The notes beneath the pieces are model-generated. The model was given only the letters and a program-made list of their open reading frames with translations, made no database searches and was not told where the DNA came from. From contig JAMWBK010000009.1 in assembly GCA_029953675.1 (NCBI GenBank), positions 62,001 through 126,000 of the forward strand: a stretch of DNA of 64,000 bases, given 5' to 3'. How positions within the stretch are numbered: the stretch's first letter is position 1; every line of letters begins with the position of its first letter. Below, piece after piece: positions 34,320 through 44,790 of this stretch. The position numbers were made by a program, and so were the translations under genes. The stretch comes from Rhodosorus marinus. Taxonomy: Eukaryota > Rhodophyta > Stylonematophyceae > Stylonematales > Stylonemataceae.

Positions 34320-37300
34320 TCAGTAATAGGCGGTAGCACCCAAGGCATCCATGTCTGCTGAGTGCTTGATGTACTCCATCTGACGGTGCAGAAAAGGTTT
34401 AGACAAAAGGTTCAGGAAAGCTGCAGCGAGCCTTTGGAGACCAGGTTCTAGCTCAAGAGTGTCCCTCTTCAGCCATACCTCTGCAGTCAATGCCTCTCGC
34501 ACTTCGGCCAATGGACTAACAGGCTTCCTTGGCCGAAGCTTCTGCGCCAGACGCTCGAATCGTGACGTTTCAGTCTCAATATACGACTTGGCCTCGGCAA
34601 CCCAAAAAGCCAGCCTTGACGGGTCCGTTTGATCGATGTCTGTGCAGTTGGTCGGCGGGTTAAACCTAAAATACTTATCGCTAGGCATCAGGTCCTCCAG
34701 TGCATGGTGGGTCTTTGGTGACGATCCAAAAACGGAAATCGATTCAATGAGCTAGTTCATGCTTTTGGCCACTGGTGAGCAATCATGAGTACCTGTTCGG
34801 TTGAGGTCGCGGATGTGATAATCGACCCAAGGAGCTCAGTCCATCCTATCCCGGGGTTCTTCCCACCTTGCCGAGCAATCGACTCCACTCCCGCACTATT
34901 CAAGATTCCGTTTCCGCATGATACTAGCAGCTCTACCGGGACTCCGGGGTAGATACTGTGTGTTTCATGGAGCGCCACCGCGGCTGGATTGTTCGCAACA
35001 ATTGCACCATCAGCATGAACTTCACCTGCCACAACGGGGAAGTAACAAACCGTTTCAGAGGGACTCCAGAAATCATCTGATGTTCCCAGGCCCTGCAAGC
35101 CCGAACTTACCATTGACTCTCATCTCCGTGAAAAATGTGGGTGCAGCGCTAGAGCAGCGAAGCGAAAGCCACAGAGGAACATCCGCGCATCCATAATAAC
35201 GAGAGTCCTCCCCATCAGCTGGGTATGTATAGTTTCTGAACACGTGGGCCAGGACTGTCCGCTGGGGTGTGAGCACTGCACTCACGGCGAACACCTTGGG
35301 ACCTTTCCCGTCCATAGTAGAATCCAGTAGTCTCAGGTCTCCACATTCACGCTGTAGAAGCTGCTCAAACACAGACGTGTCGTAGTACGCGCGCGTAAAT
35401 AACATTTTTGACGAGTTCAGCTGTTCATAATGAGTAGAATCAGAGATTAAAATACCGCGCTAAGTGATTGCGCTTAGATCAAAGCTCCTCGTGGATGCGA
35501 TCTACCCATCGATCATATCTGCTCACCGGATGCTTCGCAAAGATTTTTGTGATCAGTTCTCGATAGAGCGCCTCAACCTCCTCCACGGGCTTCTTCATAA
35601 CGCCCAGCGCTCCTGCAATAATGGCCCCTGTACTAGTCCCACCAATGACGTCAAACCTTTGCAAACCACCAACAGGAAAAGGCAGGGAACGCGAAAACGA
35701 GTTAGCACAAACGGGTGTCCGGTGCGGCTCGCGTGCGTGTGTAGACCGCAAGTCAGTTCTCAGTATCTCACATTTCATGAATTTCACAGCCAGTTATCTT
35801 CTTTAAATGCTTCAGAGCCTCGAAAGTCATCAGGGCCCTCGTTCCACCTCCGTCAATGGATAACACTCGAAGGCCCTTCTGTCCAGGTACACGCGGGGTC
35901 CAACTGTTTACGCCTACGGCGGTGAGACAGGGACGAAGAAAGGAAAGACCGCCATGAACACGCCGGGAGTGTTAGAGGATATCGGCCACGCGATGGTAGC
36001 AACAAGCATTTTTTGCGCGGCGAAGTAATCTTGGTATTCAAGAGATAAGCGAGCGCTGAAGAGGTGCCTCTCAGACGTACCCAAAATCGCCAGTGTTCTT
36101 CTCGCAGATCTAGCGGTTCCTTCTGTTTCTCCATTCTTTACTCCACCCGATAGATGTTCTACACATTCAACGAGCCTTTTGTTCAACGCCAATTTCTTCC
36201 TTTCCTCCTTTCCAACATCGCCGGGTATCAAACCAAGGTAGCCGACGAGATCCACTGCGCTTATTCGAGCCTGGGTCATGTATCCGGTTTCAACGCTGCT
36301 GTTCCCAAAAAGGCGCTGCCACGGGCTTTTTGGAATATAGATGGCGTCCATGATCGTCCCAACGATCGACTCGCTATCCGCCTTGAGGATGTCCACCCGA
36401 GTCGAAGGCATATGCATAGCTATCACTGACAATGCACCTAAAGCACTCGCGTGCCGAGATCCTAAGCCGCGATGAAACACGCACATCGCACAGCCTTAAG
36501 GGAACAAGACCAAAAGATCTGCGATGTTTTGAACAAACGCGACGTACCTACAGATTGCCTTGCAGCAACTACCAACGATCGCACGCCAACAGTCTCGACG
36601 AATTCTCGTGCTGTTTCGACGCTATCGACTTTGCCAGCCTTTTGGATCACGGTCGGGATGTCAAAATTAGACTCTGCGGCAGGGCCTCGCTTTACGGCGT
36701 CCTCTGTGTCTACCCGAGTTCGGGCCTCATCCTCTGTACCGAGGGGAGCTTCTCCTTCATCTCGATCTGCGCACAAAGAAAAAGTAGCCAACGATCCGGC
36801 TTACGAAAGTTAGCAGGAGGCCGCCCAATCCACTTCCCAACAAAAATCACCAAACTGGCCTTCCCCCGCGCAAGTCCATGCACAGAGGAGCTTCTTCCTT
36901 TCCTACCCTTCTCGCTTTCTTTTGCCTCTTTCCTGAATGCGCCTGTAACAAGAGCCACCGGAGCCAAGAACCAGGGCTGAGAGTTTCTTTCGTTTTTCGC
37001 CTCGTCCTCTATTGTGCTCAAGCCGCTGCTCTGCTTTCTCCGCGATCCAGATTCTTGAGTAGCGCCTTTCACTTCGGTGGTCGCTTCCTCATCCACTGAG
37101 AGTGAGAATGTTTGGGCTCTAGTTTAAGCATGGATCATCGAGTGAGGATAAGCCGATCCCGGCCCGAGGCGAACCGGGGCGGTCCAGTGCACAGGTACAG
37201 TTCATACCTCCAACTTCTGCTAGCGGTTTTACATGCTCAACGCGGCCGAACTCCTCGAATAATTCTTTTTGTAGATCGTAAGGGACTACAGTCGCCAGCT

Positions 37301-37818
37301 CGAACGTCGAAAGCATACCCGTCTTGATCCTCCGCTCATGAGCCTCCGCCAATACCTGGAAAGAAACTCCAAACTGAATATCGCGCAAAAATATGACTTT
37401 GAAACGGCACGGGGTTCCTCGCGATCTCCAGGCCATTACCTCATGGACGTAGGACTCATACAGTCCTCCGTAGGACCTATGGTTGACGCTGTTCAAAGCC
37501 GAAGTTATGGTGCGATGGGTTACCGCTTTGGAGTCGCTATCTAACTGGGGAGCACCTCCTTCCTGCTCGTCTACTGGGGCTCCCAGATCTTCCCCGTCCA
37601 CCTCGGACGACGTGTCCTCAGGATCCTCTGCTTCAGGATCCTCGTCACCCGGTGGATGTTCCTCTTCAGCATCACTGAGAATACCGTGACGAATGTCATC
37701 TTCCTCAGATCCTTTTTCATCTAAACAAAAGAGTTCGGTTCAGATAAGAGCTGCTACTCATTCTAGCCCCGCTTAAGGCCAAACGCATCTCGCGCTCACC
37801 CCTGCTCGCCGGTGTCAT
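34320..37818 (-). CDS. Patatin-like calcium-independent phospholipase A2, 10 exons
   Basis: Exons (minus): 37818-37800, 37720-37208, 37095-36805, 36766-36548, 36461-36081, 35913-35772, 35656-35506, 35420-35111, 35025-34793, 34712-34320; about 883 aa. The patatin core has the oxyanion loop SIDGGGTRALM, nucleophile elbow GGTSTGAI with catalytic Ser, and the partner Asp in HADGAIVANNP; both dyad residues are present. VPGQKGLRVLSIDGGG and DLMPSDKYFRFNP match iPLA2-gamma/plant PNPLA types that cut acyl chains from membrane lipids. The N-terminal 230 residues begin with an acidic tract (EEDDIRHGILSDAEEEHPPG) and include a short hydrophobic stretch (WFLAPVALVTGAF); helices with ALGALSVIAMH suggest ARM-like repeats before the core. 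Intron 36804-36767 is only 38 nt. An independent gene 37119-37601 was considered but its frame splices into this one (GTATGA donor, CTCTCAG acceptor, phase 1). Confidence 0.88.
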
Positions 37819-39697
37819 CTCTTCAGAACGAGCGGTCCGTCTGAAACGCAACACCGATAGGGCGTTCGAAAACCAATTGAGGATACCCCCGGACTGGTCT
37901 CGTTCCTACGGGAACACGAGTTTTAACTAGCTGGTGAGCGCTTACTCGCAGAAGCCCGTCAAACACGGCCGCTTGGGGCCAGGGTAATGCAGGTTGCACA
38001 AAAGGGCCCATGGCGCAGTCGATCCAAGGTATTCCAAGAGTTCAAACAACATACCTCCCTTACCGGACGTGATGCGGGGCTGGATTCACCCAAGAACATA
38101 ATCACAAGGCAATCCTTTCCCATCTGCTCTATCCTGATTCTCCGCTTTCTTGATGGGGAGGCAGCTGTCGCCAAGGAGAGTGCGGGCTTCCCCACTGCTA
38201 GCGGAGGAACGAACCCAATCCGCAGCTCCCCCGAGTTGCACATGTTTGGCAACGGAGACCTCTTCGTCTACACACTCTCCGAACACGTGTCCCTAGTTTC
38301 CAATGGATTATCCGATCCTCTCAATGCGCCGTCCAATCCACTACATCCGGGGTCAGACAAAAAAAAGGCTGAATACAGGTTACGCGCTCCACTCCATACT
38401 CCCCTCTCACACTTTTTCCACCTCGCACCTCTTCGCCCCGCAACCGGAATGGAACAAACCTTTGTAGTATGGAGAACTGACCTCGCTTCCTTCCATTCCT
38501 ACATCTAACCAAACCCCTCCCCACCGCCAAGAGGACCTAAGGCAGAGGAAGCAGCTTCCCGTCACCGCAAAACCCTCGAAACCAATTCTTCCACGCAAAA
38601 GAATAGAGTAAAACAAACTAAAGTATTTATTTCATAAATTAAGGATATCTTGATTTCGCATATAGCTGTTCGAATACTGACCTTATTGAGCCTCCTCCTA
38701 TTGATGCCTATTGATGGCTATTGATGGCTGTCTCATTGCACGGGGCAGTGTGCAAGTCCAATTTCTAGGTTTTCTCACAACCACTAACTCCTCTTTCAAG
38801 AGCAAAGGAGATGTGAAGTATTGTGGAAGTTTTGCAACGACATGGACTATTTACAAGATTCCTTCGTACGCGGACATCAATTTTCGTTAAATTATGAGAT
38901 TGTACCGGCATAGAATTAGAACTCTGCGTTTCTTGATTGCTTGGGTCGTGGAATCGGCACGTGCTACGAACGCATATGCTTAAATGGTATTCGTGTGACA
39001 TTTGGAATCATCAGTATTTTGAAGCATGGCGTAGTTAGTGGCATAGCTGGAGTGTAGGACCATAGAACGAGATCCAGATAGATTTCCCGTCATTGGTTGT
39101 GCATTGAGTCTGAATGGAACAGAAAACTTCGGAGGGATCTCACCCAACAGTCAGGATTGAGTTACAGAAGGACCCGTCCTCAGCCAATCTTGTCATTCAC
39201 TAGTATTAAGAAGCAAGAGAACACCTCACCAAAGAGTTACAGCGTTCAGATGACTTGGAGGGAAGCCCGGGCCCGAACGCAGACAGTTGGCTTTCAAAAT
39301 CCCTGTTTGAGGGATGACCATCATCATCAGTTTATCAGAGCCTAACTACCCTGCGTGACCATCCTGTTCTTTTCGCGGGTTGAAACAGAGCACAACATAC
39401 ACGGCGGATTCATGCTCCCTTCGCACTCCGCGTTCAAAACTCATCCTGCTTCCACGGGCCACTGTGCAGTAAAGCTTGTCCGAAAAAAATACCGTCGGTC
39501 ACTACGTAAGGAGTGTATTGCTAGATTTTCTAGCCTTGGTTGAGCTCTACTCGTCCCGGCTAGCGGAATCGTTCCAATCCCGATGTTACTTGACACTGCA
39601 CTTTTATGAAGCATCCTGACTTCCTGCTGAAGCGGGTGCTGTGACACTTCATGCTAGGCAGGCTGGTGTTGGGTACCGAGGATTCTTCGAGGGGGCC
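37819..39697. other. Intergenic, one weak ORF
   Basis: The plus ORF 37987-38508 (173 codons) lacks a domain and overlaps minus ORFs; unsupported. Three tandem copies of a TATTGATGGC-like decamer occur at about 38698-38730. A gene start for the phospholipase upstream of 37818 is possible. Confidence 0.4.
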
Positions 39698-40872
39698 ATG
39701 GCTTCTGTGGCATCGCTGAAAAAGCGATTTGATAGTGCTATAGAGAGTTCTGATTTGTATACTGCAGAGCAGACGTGCAGGACAATTGCGCATCGGTTAC
39801 GCACAACTCGAGACGGTGACGAATCCTTCCACCACGCACGAGCTCGAGAAGCACTGGAGAGCGGTGCCCTAGCGCTTTTGAAACTGAATGGTACACAATC
39901 AGGAACTTCTCTGGCATTGGACTACGTCAACGCCCTTAGGACGGATCATGTACCTTTCTCCGAGGGTAAGGCGAGTTTGCTAGAGATTGTCAAAGCGTAC
40001 GGGGACACGGAGTTGTCCGATGAGGGGGAGGTCGAGAAGCTCCGATTTGTCAAATCCTGTATTGACTACTCCAAAACAGACCTTAACAATGCAGGATCTA
40101 AGGTCGAGGACAAGGAACTAAACGGGATTGCTGCTATGTGTGAGTCGATTTTCCGCGGAAAACCCCCGCCTAATGCTTGTTGGAAGGTGTCGTAGAATTG
40201 CCTGATCTTCGTACGGAGTAACTGACGGCGAACAGCCTCTGTCTTCCCGTATGAAAAACAACTGCAGCCTCATGGGCTAGACGAGACTTTGGAGCTGCAC
40301 AAAAGTACTTCCTATTATCGGACCAACCCGAGAAGTTTGCAGAGATGCTTCTGGAGTGGAGCTCAACGTACGGTTTGAAATCCGAGGTTGATCTTTTCCT
40401 CACGAGAGCAGTTCTGGAATACGCGCTGCGTAATAATCTACAAGACGCTGCGGTTGTGCATAGCGCCTTCGTAGCACGATATGGCGATTTCTCACCGCTG
40501 GCAAACTTTTGCGAAATGCTCCTGAAAGTTCTCCCAAAGTAAGTAGAGGCAATCAGCGCAAGTGCGATGTGAAGACCGGCAGTTCTAGCTAAATCCGCGG
40601 GAATGGCAGTCCGTCGAATGGAAATCTGACACTGTTCAAATCTGCATGCTCGACGCGCACAATTCAGAAACGATGCATACAATCTGTTCAAATACCTTTG
40701 TGAGGCATATGATTCATCACTGAAGAGAGACGAATCTTTCCCGAAGACCCTCGGATCACTTGGAAAGCTGTACTATGGGGTCGAACCACCTCGACATCAA
40801 GGAAATGCTCTACAAGATATGATGTCCGGAGTAATGAAGAGTCTCATGGGCGGGGCCCCATCGAGAACCTGA
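39698..40872 (+). CDS. GET4: Get4/TRC35 homologue (tail-anchored protein targeting)
   Basis: Exons 39698-40139, 40268-40538 and 40668-40872 join through GTGAGT/CTGCAG and GTAAGT/TTCAG sites with matching phases to give 305 aa, near the usual 290-330. The protein is all helical: an N-terminal TPR-like repeat (DLYTAEQTCRTIAHRL, ESGALALLKL), ARRDFGAAQKYFLLSDQPEK with the following FAEMLLEW, DLFLTRAVLEYALRNNLQDA, and the C-terminal RDESFPKTLGSLGKLYYG...MMSGVMKSLMGG, the conserved Get4 end that forms the beta-hairpin/helix. Get4 with Get5 bridges Sgt2 and Get3 in cytosolic delivery of tail-anchored membrane proteins to the ER. A Get5 partner is not in the window. Confidence 0.92.
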
Positions 40873-41413
40873 GCATGTGCTTGCGGTTCTTCTGAATCCA
40901 TCGCTGAAGTCAAAACGCGATGGCCATTTCGAACCCGCGTTTTCTCGACTTGTGGTATATGTGTCCAATACCAGTGCTGGTCAGCTTCCCCTGACGAAAC
41001 TTGAGGTGACAGGGTAGACACTGTGAAAGCGCGTGCGAATCCAAAATTTCTGTACCAGCTCAAACCACCGCCTTGCATAAAAAGACTGTCACTCCTTACT
41101 GCTTTAGGATTCAAGGTGGAAATGCCATGTGTATAATATACAAAGTTGGAACGCACTTTCTTGGTTCTAATGTTGCAGAAAGCAAGCTAAGTTCCGTAGC
41201 TTTGGCCTTTAGCTCCAAACTCAAGCCATCTGTTACTGCTCGCTTGTAAGGAGGACGGCAAACAAACGAAGCAAAAACTCTGAGAAGCAGCCAGAACGCC
41301 GAGGTTCTAAGAGCTCCTCTAGTTGGGACTCAAGATAGGATGAGGAGCGGCATACGCAAGCCGGATAAACAATAATCACTGGCGTGGACAGGACCTTACA
41401 AGAAAAGCAGACT
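40873..41413. other. Intergenic, nothing recognised
   Basis: GET4 3' flank. ORF 40797-41156 (-) overlaps the last GET4 exon and is a shadow. Confidence 0.5.
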
Positions 41414-42064
41414 TCAAAAATTTCCCAGTCCTTCTGGACGATGAAGAGTTCCCCGTACTACGTCTGTGGAGGAACGCTGGAACCTAGTACGGAAGCTCAG
41501 GTTCGGACAAAGCTGTGCGCCCCAGCATTTCCAGGCCATCCCGACTGCTTCATAATGTTGCCGATATGGCTTGGACGCCTCGATCAATCGCAATATCCGA
41601 TAGAGCTGGTCATATCGCAGCCCTAAATGCATCTTTAGGGAATAGCGAAGACGTAATCCCAGAAGCACTCTGTCCTCGCTTTCCTCCCCACGACAAAAAT
41701 CGGCCAGGGCAGGTCCCAAGCTGCTTTCGGTTTTAGAATTCTGGCTCTGGCATTGAATAGTGATCGTTTCCGGGTGTGACAGACTGTCACTCTCGACTAA
41801 GTTGATGTGGTCGGCCGCTGCTGGAAGTTCCATCTTGAGCTTCTGGAACACCCCGTTTTTCAGTGGTGAGTAATACCTCTCCACTTTACCGATTGATTGA
41901 GGACTTTCTATGGGTGCCGGCTTAACGACCACTGCTTCACATCTACTCACGAAAGCGGTTGAAGCAAATTCAGAACCCCTACGGTGGTGTCGAAATCCGG
42001 ATATCCGGTTTATGGTAATACCCAATAGAAATCGTGGTCGGAGTCCAGATCCCATTTCTTCCAC
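41414..42064 (-). pseudogene. Retroelement integrase-region relic
   Basis: An open frame of 216 codons contains ESPQSIGKVERYYSPLKNGV, close to the (N/S)SIG-x-VERYH-x-PLRRA block found C-terminal to the integrase core in LTR-retrotransposon polyproteins. Flanking sequence has lost recognisable polyprotein order, and no RT or RNase H is adjacent. Read as a decayed fragment, not an active gene. Confidence 0.55.
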
Positions 42065-42256
42065 GGAATCTTCGCGAGGTCGCGAAGAGCGTTTCCTCTT
42101 GAGGATTGTGGAGGATCATTCCGCTTGATTTCACATGGCATAGTTGTGTCCATGCCCAGTATAGTTTCCAACGCTTTTTTGGTGCGCCCGGGTTCGTGGA
42201 TCAACCCATATCGTGGCGTACAAAATCCGGATATCCGGTATCCGGTAATACCCAAA
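41993..42256 (+). repeat. Short direct repeat pair around a GGATATCC core
   Basis: AAATCCGGATATCCGGT, four variable bases and GGTAATACCCAA occur at about 41993-42025 and again at about 42224-42256. The first lies inside the retroelement relic. They may be the ends of a small insertion or a duplicated element end. Confidence 0.7.
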
Positions 42257-42839
42257 CTCGAAGGAAGCCCCACCACACGCTTTCAGCTGTCTCGGCGGCG
42301 AGCAATTCCGATGCCTGAAAACTCGTCCCCAGGCAGACGCCGTTCCTTCCAGATAAAGTAAGTAGGTCCATCTGCACGCCTCGGTTGAACTCTGCCTCTG
42401 CAGGTAGAGCTGCGGTTGGGTGCAGTTTCCGGATCCCCCAATCGTTGACACTGTTCGCAGTACTTCTGAATTTCTTCCAGTTGCTTACTGCTCTTCCGAA
42501 TGATTCTTCTCAGGGTCTGCTCTTTCCATCTTCCGGATCCTTGGAGCCTTAAAAGTGAAATTCAGCATTCTGACTGATTCAATCTTTTTGGTAGGGATTA
42601 CTGACATTCCGATTTTTTATTTTTTTGGCTATTTTTGGATCACCCGTTTTGTACTGGAATCTGTAAAAGGGTTTTGGATTTTAGAAGCTTCTAGAAGTAC
42701 TCATGGGCAAGAAAAGAAACCCTGATTCCAATAATTTGATGAGATTTTCAATACTTTTACGAAAGCCGAAAATTTTGATGCAGAACTTACATCGTGTGAA
42801 GTGCGGAGTTTCTCGCTCAGGAAACAAGCCGCCCTGCCA

Positions 42840-43990
42840 ATGGCAGGATAATATATATGAGGGTTGTCACTCCGTCCGATAAAAAACAGTCCTATTGCGT
42901 CCGATATTTATCGGACGGTCGGATAAACGTGTATCGGACCTGTATTTAGAAATAAGAGAGCATATTTCCAGTGGGCTGCGTTCTATATGAGTTTATCAGA
43001 CCTGAATAGAAAATACAATTAATGGATTATTGGATAAATTGTCCGATAAATTGTCCGATAACGACCGATTGCGTCCGATATTTCTGAATGCTCTTTTCGG
43101 TGCACGGCTAGCTCTGCTACTCACTCGCACAAAGCAGCCGGCTATTGACCTGCTTAAGAATATATCTTGTGAAGTCCGAGTAGCCATCGCGTAAGGAATA
43201 GGACAAGGGGTAGAAAGAGGACAGAGGGCGGTGGCCAACTATCTTGTGAGGAGGGTGAGAAAGCATGAACTAATGCCAAGCAACTTCAACCGAGTGACCA
43301 AGTCCTGCGGATTACCCAAGGGTTTCAGTGCCTACCGACTCCGCCCGGGCTGATCGCCTCTTCTTTGCCCCCTCGTATGTTTAGGATATCGTTTTTGTTC
43401 CGGTCCCGTGCGGATGAAGGAAGTCTTCTTGTACCAGCGTAATGGCGACTGAGGCTGCCTGAGAAGCTCAGGTTTTGTTTTCTTGGGCTGCAGTGCTGCT
43501 CCTCTTTATGGAGACCCGCCCCTCCCGCCTACCTATGGGTCGGATCCTCTTGTTTCTCAGAGTTCGCTGTCTCGACTGAGGTTTAATTTTCATCAATGCG
43601 CGAGGAACGATTACCTTTCTCGGTGGGATCAGAAAGGTAGTTTTTTCTGGTTCGAGCACGGAGATGACAGCCTGTCGATTTCAGAAGTAATCATAATTCA
43701 TTATTCGCCGAGAAGTAACCATGATTCATGATATGCGCGCGTGAGCTCGCATATACCAAGAAGTAATCATGATTCAATATCTGGACGGAAGATGATTGAT
43801 GGCGAGACTAACGTTGGTTGAATATCGGACGATTTATTGGACCAGTTATTGGACCGGCAATGGGACCTGTTTTTTCGAAGAATTACAATCCGACACCGAC
43901 TATTTTTATACTTTATTTCAATAGTCTATCCACGTGAAAAATTTATCGGACCGTCCGATAAACGTTTCTCGGACCGCACATAACAACACT
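42840..43990. repeat. TCCGATA-rich element bounded by near-palindromes
   Basis: The motif TCCGATA or its complement occurs many times at 42874-43085 and again at 43820-43980. Near-palindromes TTTATCGGAC-n-GTC(C/G)GATAAA followed by ACGT lie at 42907-42930 and 43942-43965 in the same orientation, 1,035 bp apart. The second is perfect (10-bp arms, 1-nt centre); the first has one mismatch. ORFs inside have no domain. It looks like a non-autonomous transposable element or an array of binding sites. Confidence 0.6.
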
Positions 43991-44427
43991 CTACGCAGCA
44001 AACGTCACTAGATGTGTATGTACTTCAGTACATTGGTATCCACTCTCAAGTTCTGGAGGGTTCCTTTTGCTGAGTGGGGAGTGGGGAGTGGGGAGCGGTG
44101 AGCAGTGAACGGTAAGGGGCAGGACCTAGCCAAATTCCTCAACTGTGAGCCAATTTTGGGAGTAGGGCGAGGATGTAAGTGTATGTGCACATGTGCAGTA
44201 TCCGTTTGGTGTTAGCTCCTTTTTTTGTCTTGGGCGTTGGGGGAGACTCATACATATTCGCTTCAGTGGGAACATGAGTGAGCATTTTTTTGGACTTTGT
44301 TGAGGCCGGCGTTGGCATGGAGTAGAGTAGAGTTTTCAAGTTCAGTAGTAGTAGAGTTTGCAGTGTGCGGAAGTCGACTCAGTTTGAATCGTTCTGGGAA
44401 TGAGTTTATGGTGCGACAACTGAAGGC

Positions 44428-44790
44428 ATGGGGAAATTTGGGAAGCGCTGCAGCCGGGAGCCAGGCATGGAGTGTGGTCTCTACGTCGAAGGCGGCGTAG
44501 CATCACTGGAGATGCAGATGGGAAAAAGCGAAAGTCTGGAGGTGTCCGGGGCTTCGGACGGTAGCGGCGGTATGAAAGTAAAGAGAAGGAGAAGACCAGA
44601 CGCGAGCGCGTATGTGCTGAGGACGGTCGTGGTTCCCGGGGAATTGGAGGTTGAGCGAAGTCACGCAGTGTTCCAGAACGAGGTCTTGAATGTAACGGTT
44701 CCTCTGCATACATGTGATGGAAGTATGTCACAGAGCACTAGGCGAAGGACGTGCCAGCTCAATCGATTGCGCTTTGGATCTGGTAGCTAG
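44428..44790 (+). CDS. HSP20/alpha-crystallin-like ORF
   Basis: 120 codons. The stretch SLEVSGASD...YVLRTVVVPGELEVERSHAV, then FQNEVLNVTVPL follows the second half of an alpha-crystallin domain (L-x-V-x-G ... F-x-LP-x-x-V-x3-x-I-x-A-x-x-x-NGVL-x-VTVP), with a basic insert KVKRRRRPDA. Small heat-shock proteins hold unfolding proteins in solution. The first half of the domain is not clear; an upstream exon in another frame (44297-44470) may supply it. The I-x-I C-terminal motif is not evident. Could be a diverged or truncated copy. Confidence 0.4.
   Translation: MGKFGKRCSREPGMECGLYVEGGVASLEMQMGKSESLEVSGASDGSGGMKVKRRRRPDASAYVLRTVVVPGELEVERSHAVFQNEVLNVTVPLHTCDGSMSQSTRRRTCQLNRLRFGSGS

Noticed and set aside
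37119-37601. A separate 160-codon minus-strand gene directly upstream of the phospholipase
   Set aside because: Its frame splices in phase 1 (donor at 37207, acceptor at 37096) into the phospholipase, and the tail after the donor is not conserved-looking.
41414-42064. Intact host gene on the minus strand
   Set aside because: Only an integrase-type VERYY-x-PL block is recognisable; surroundings look decayed and there is no splice structure.
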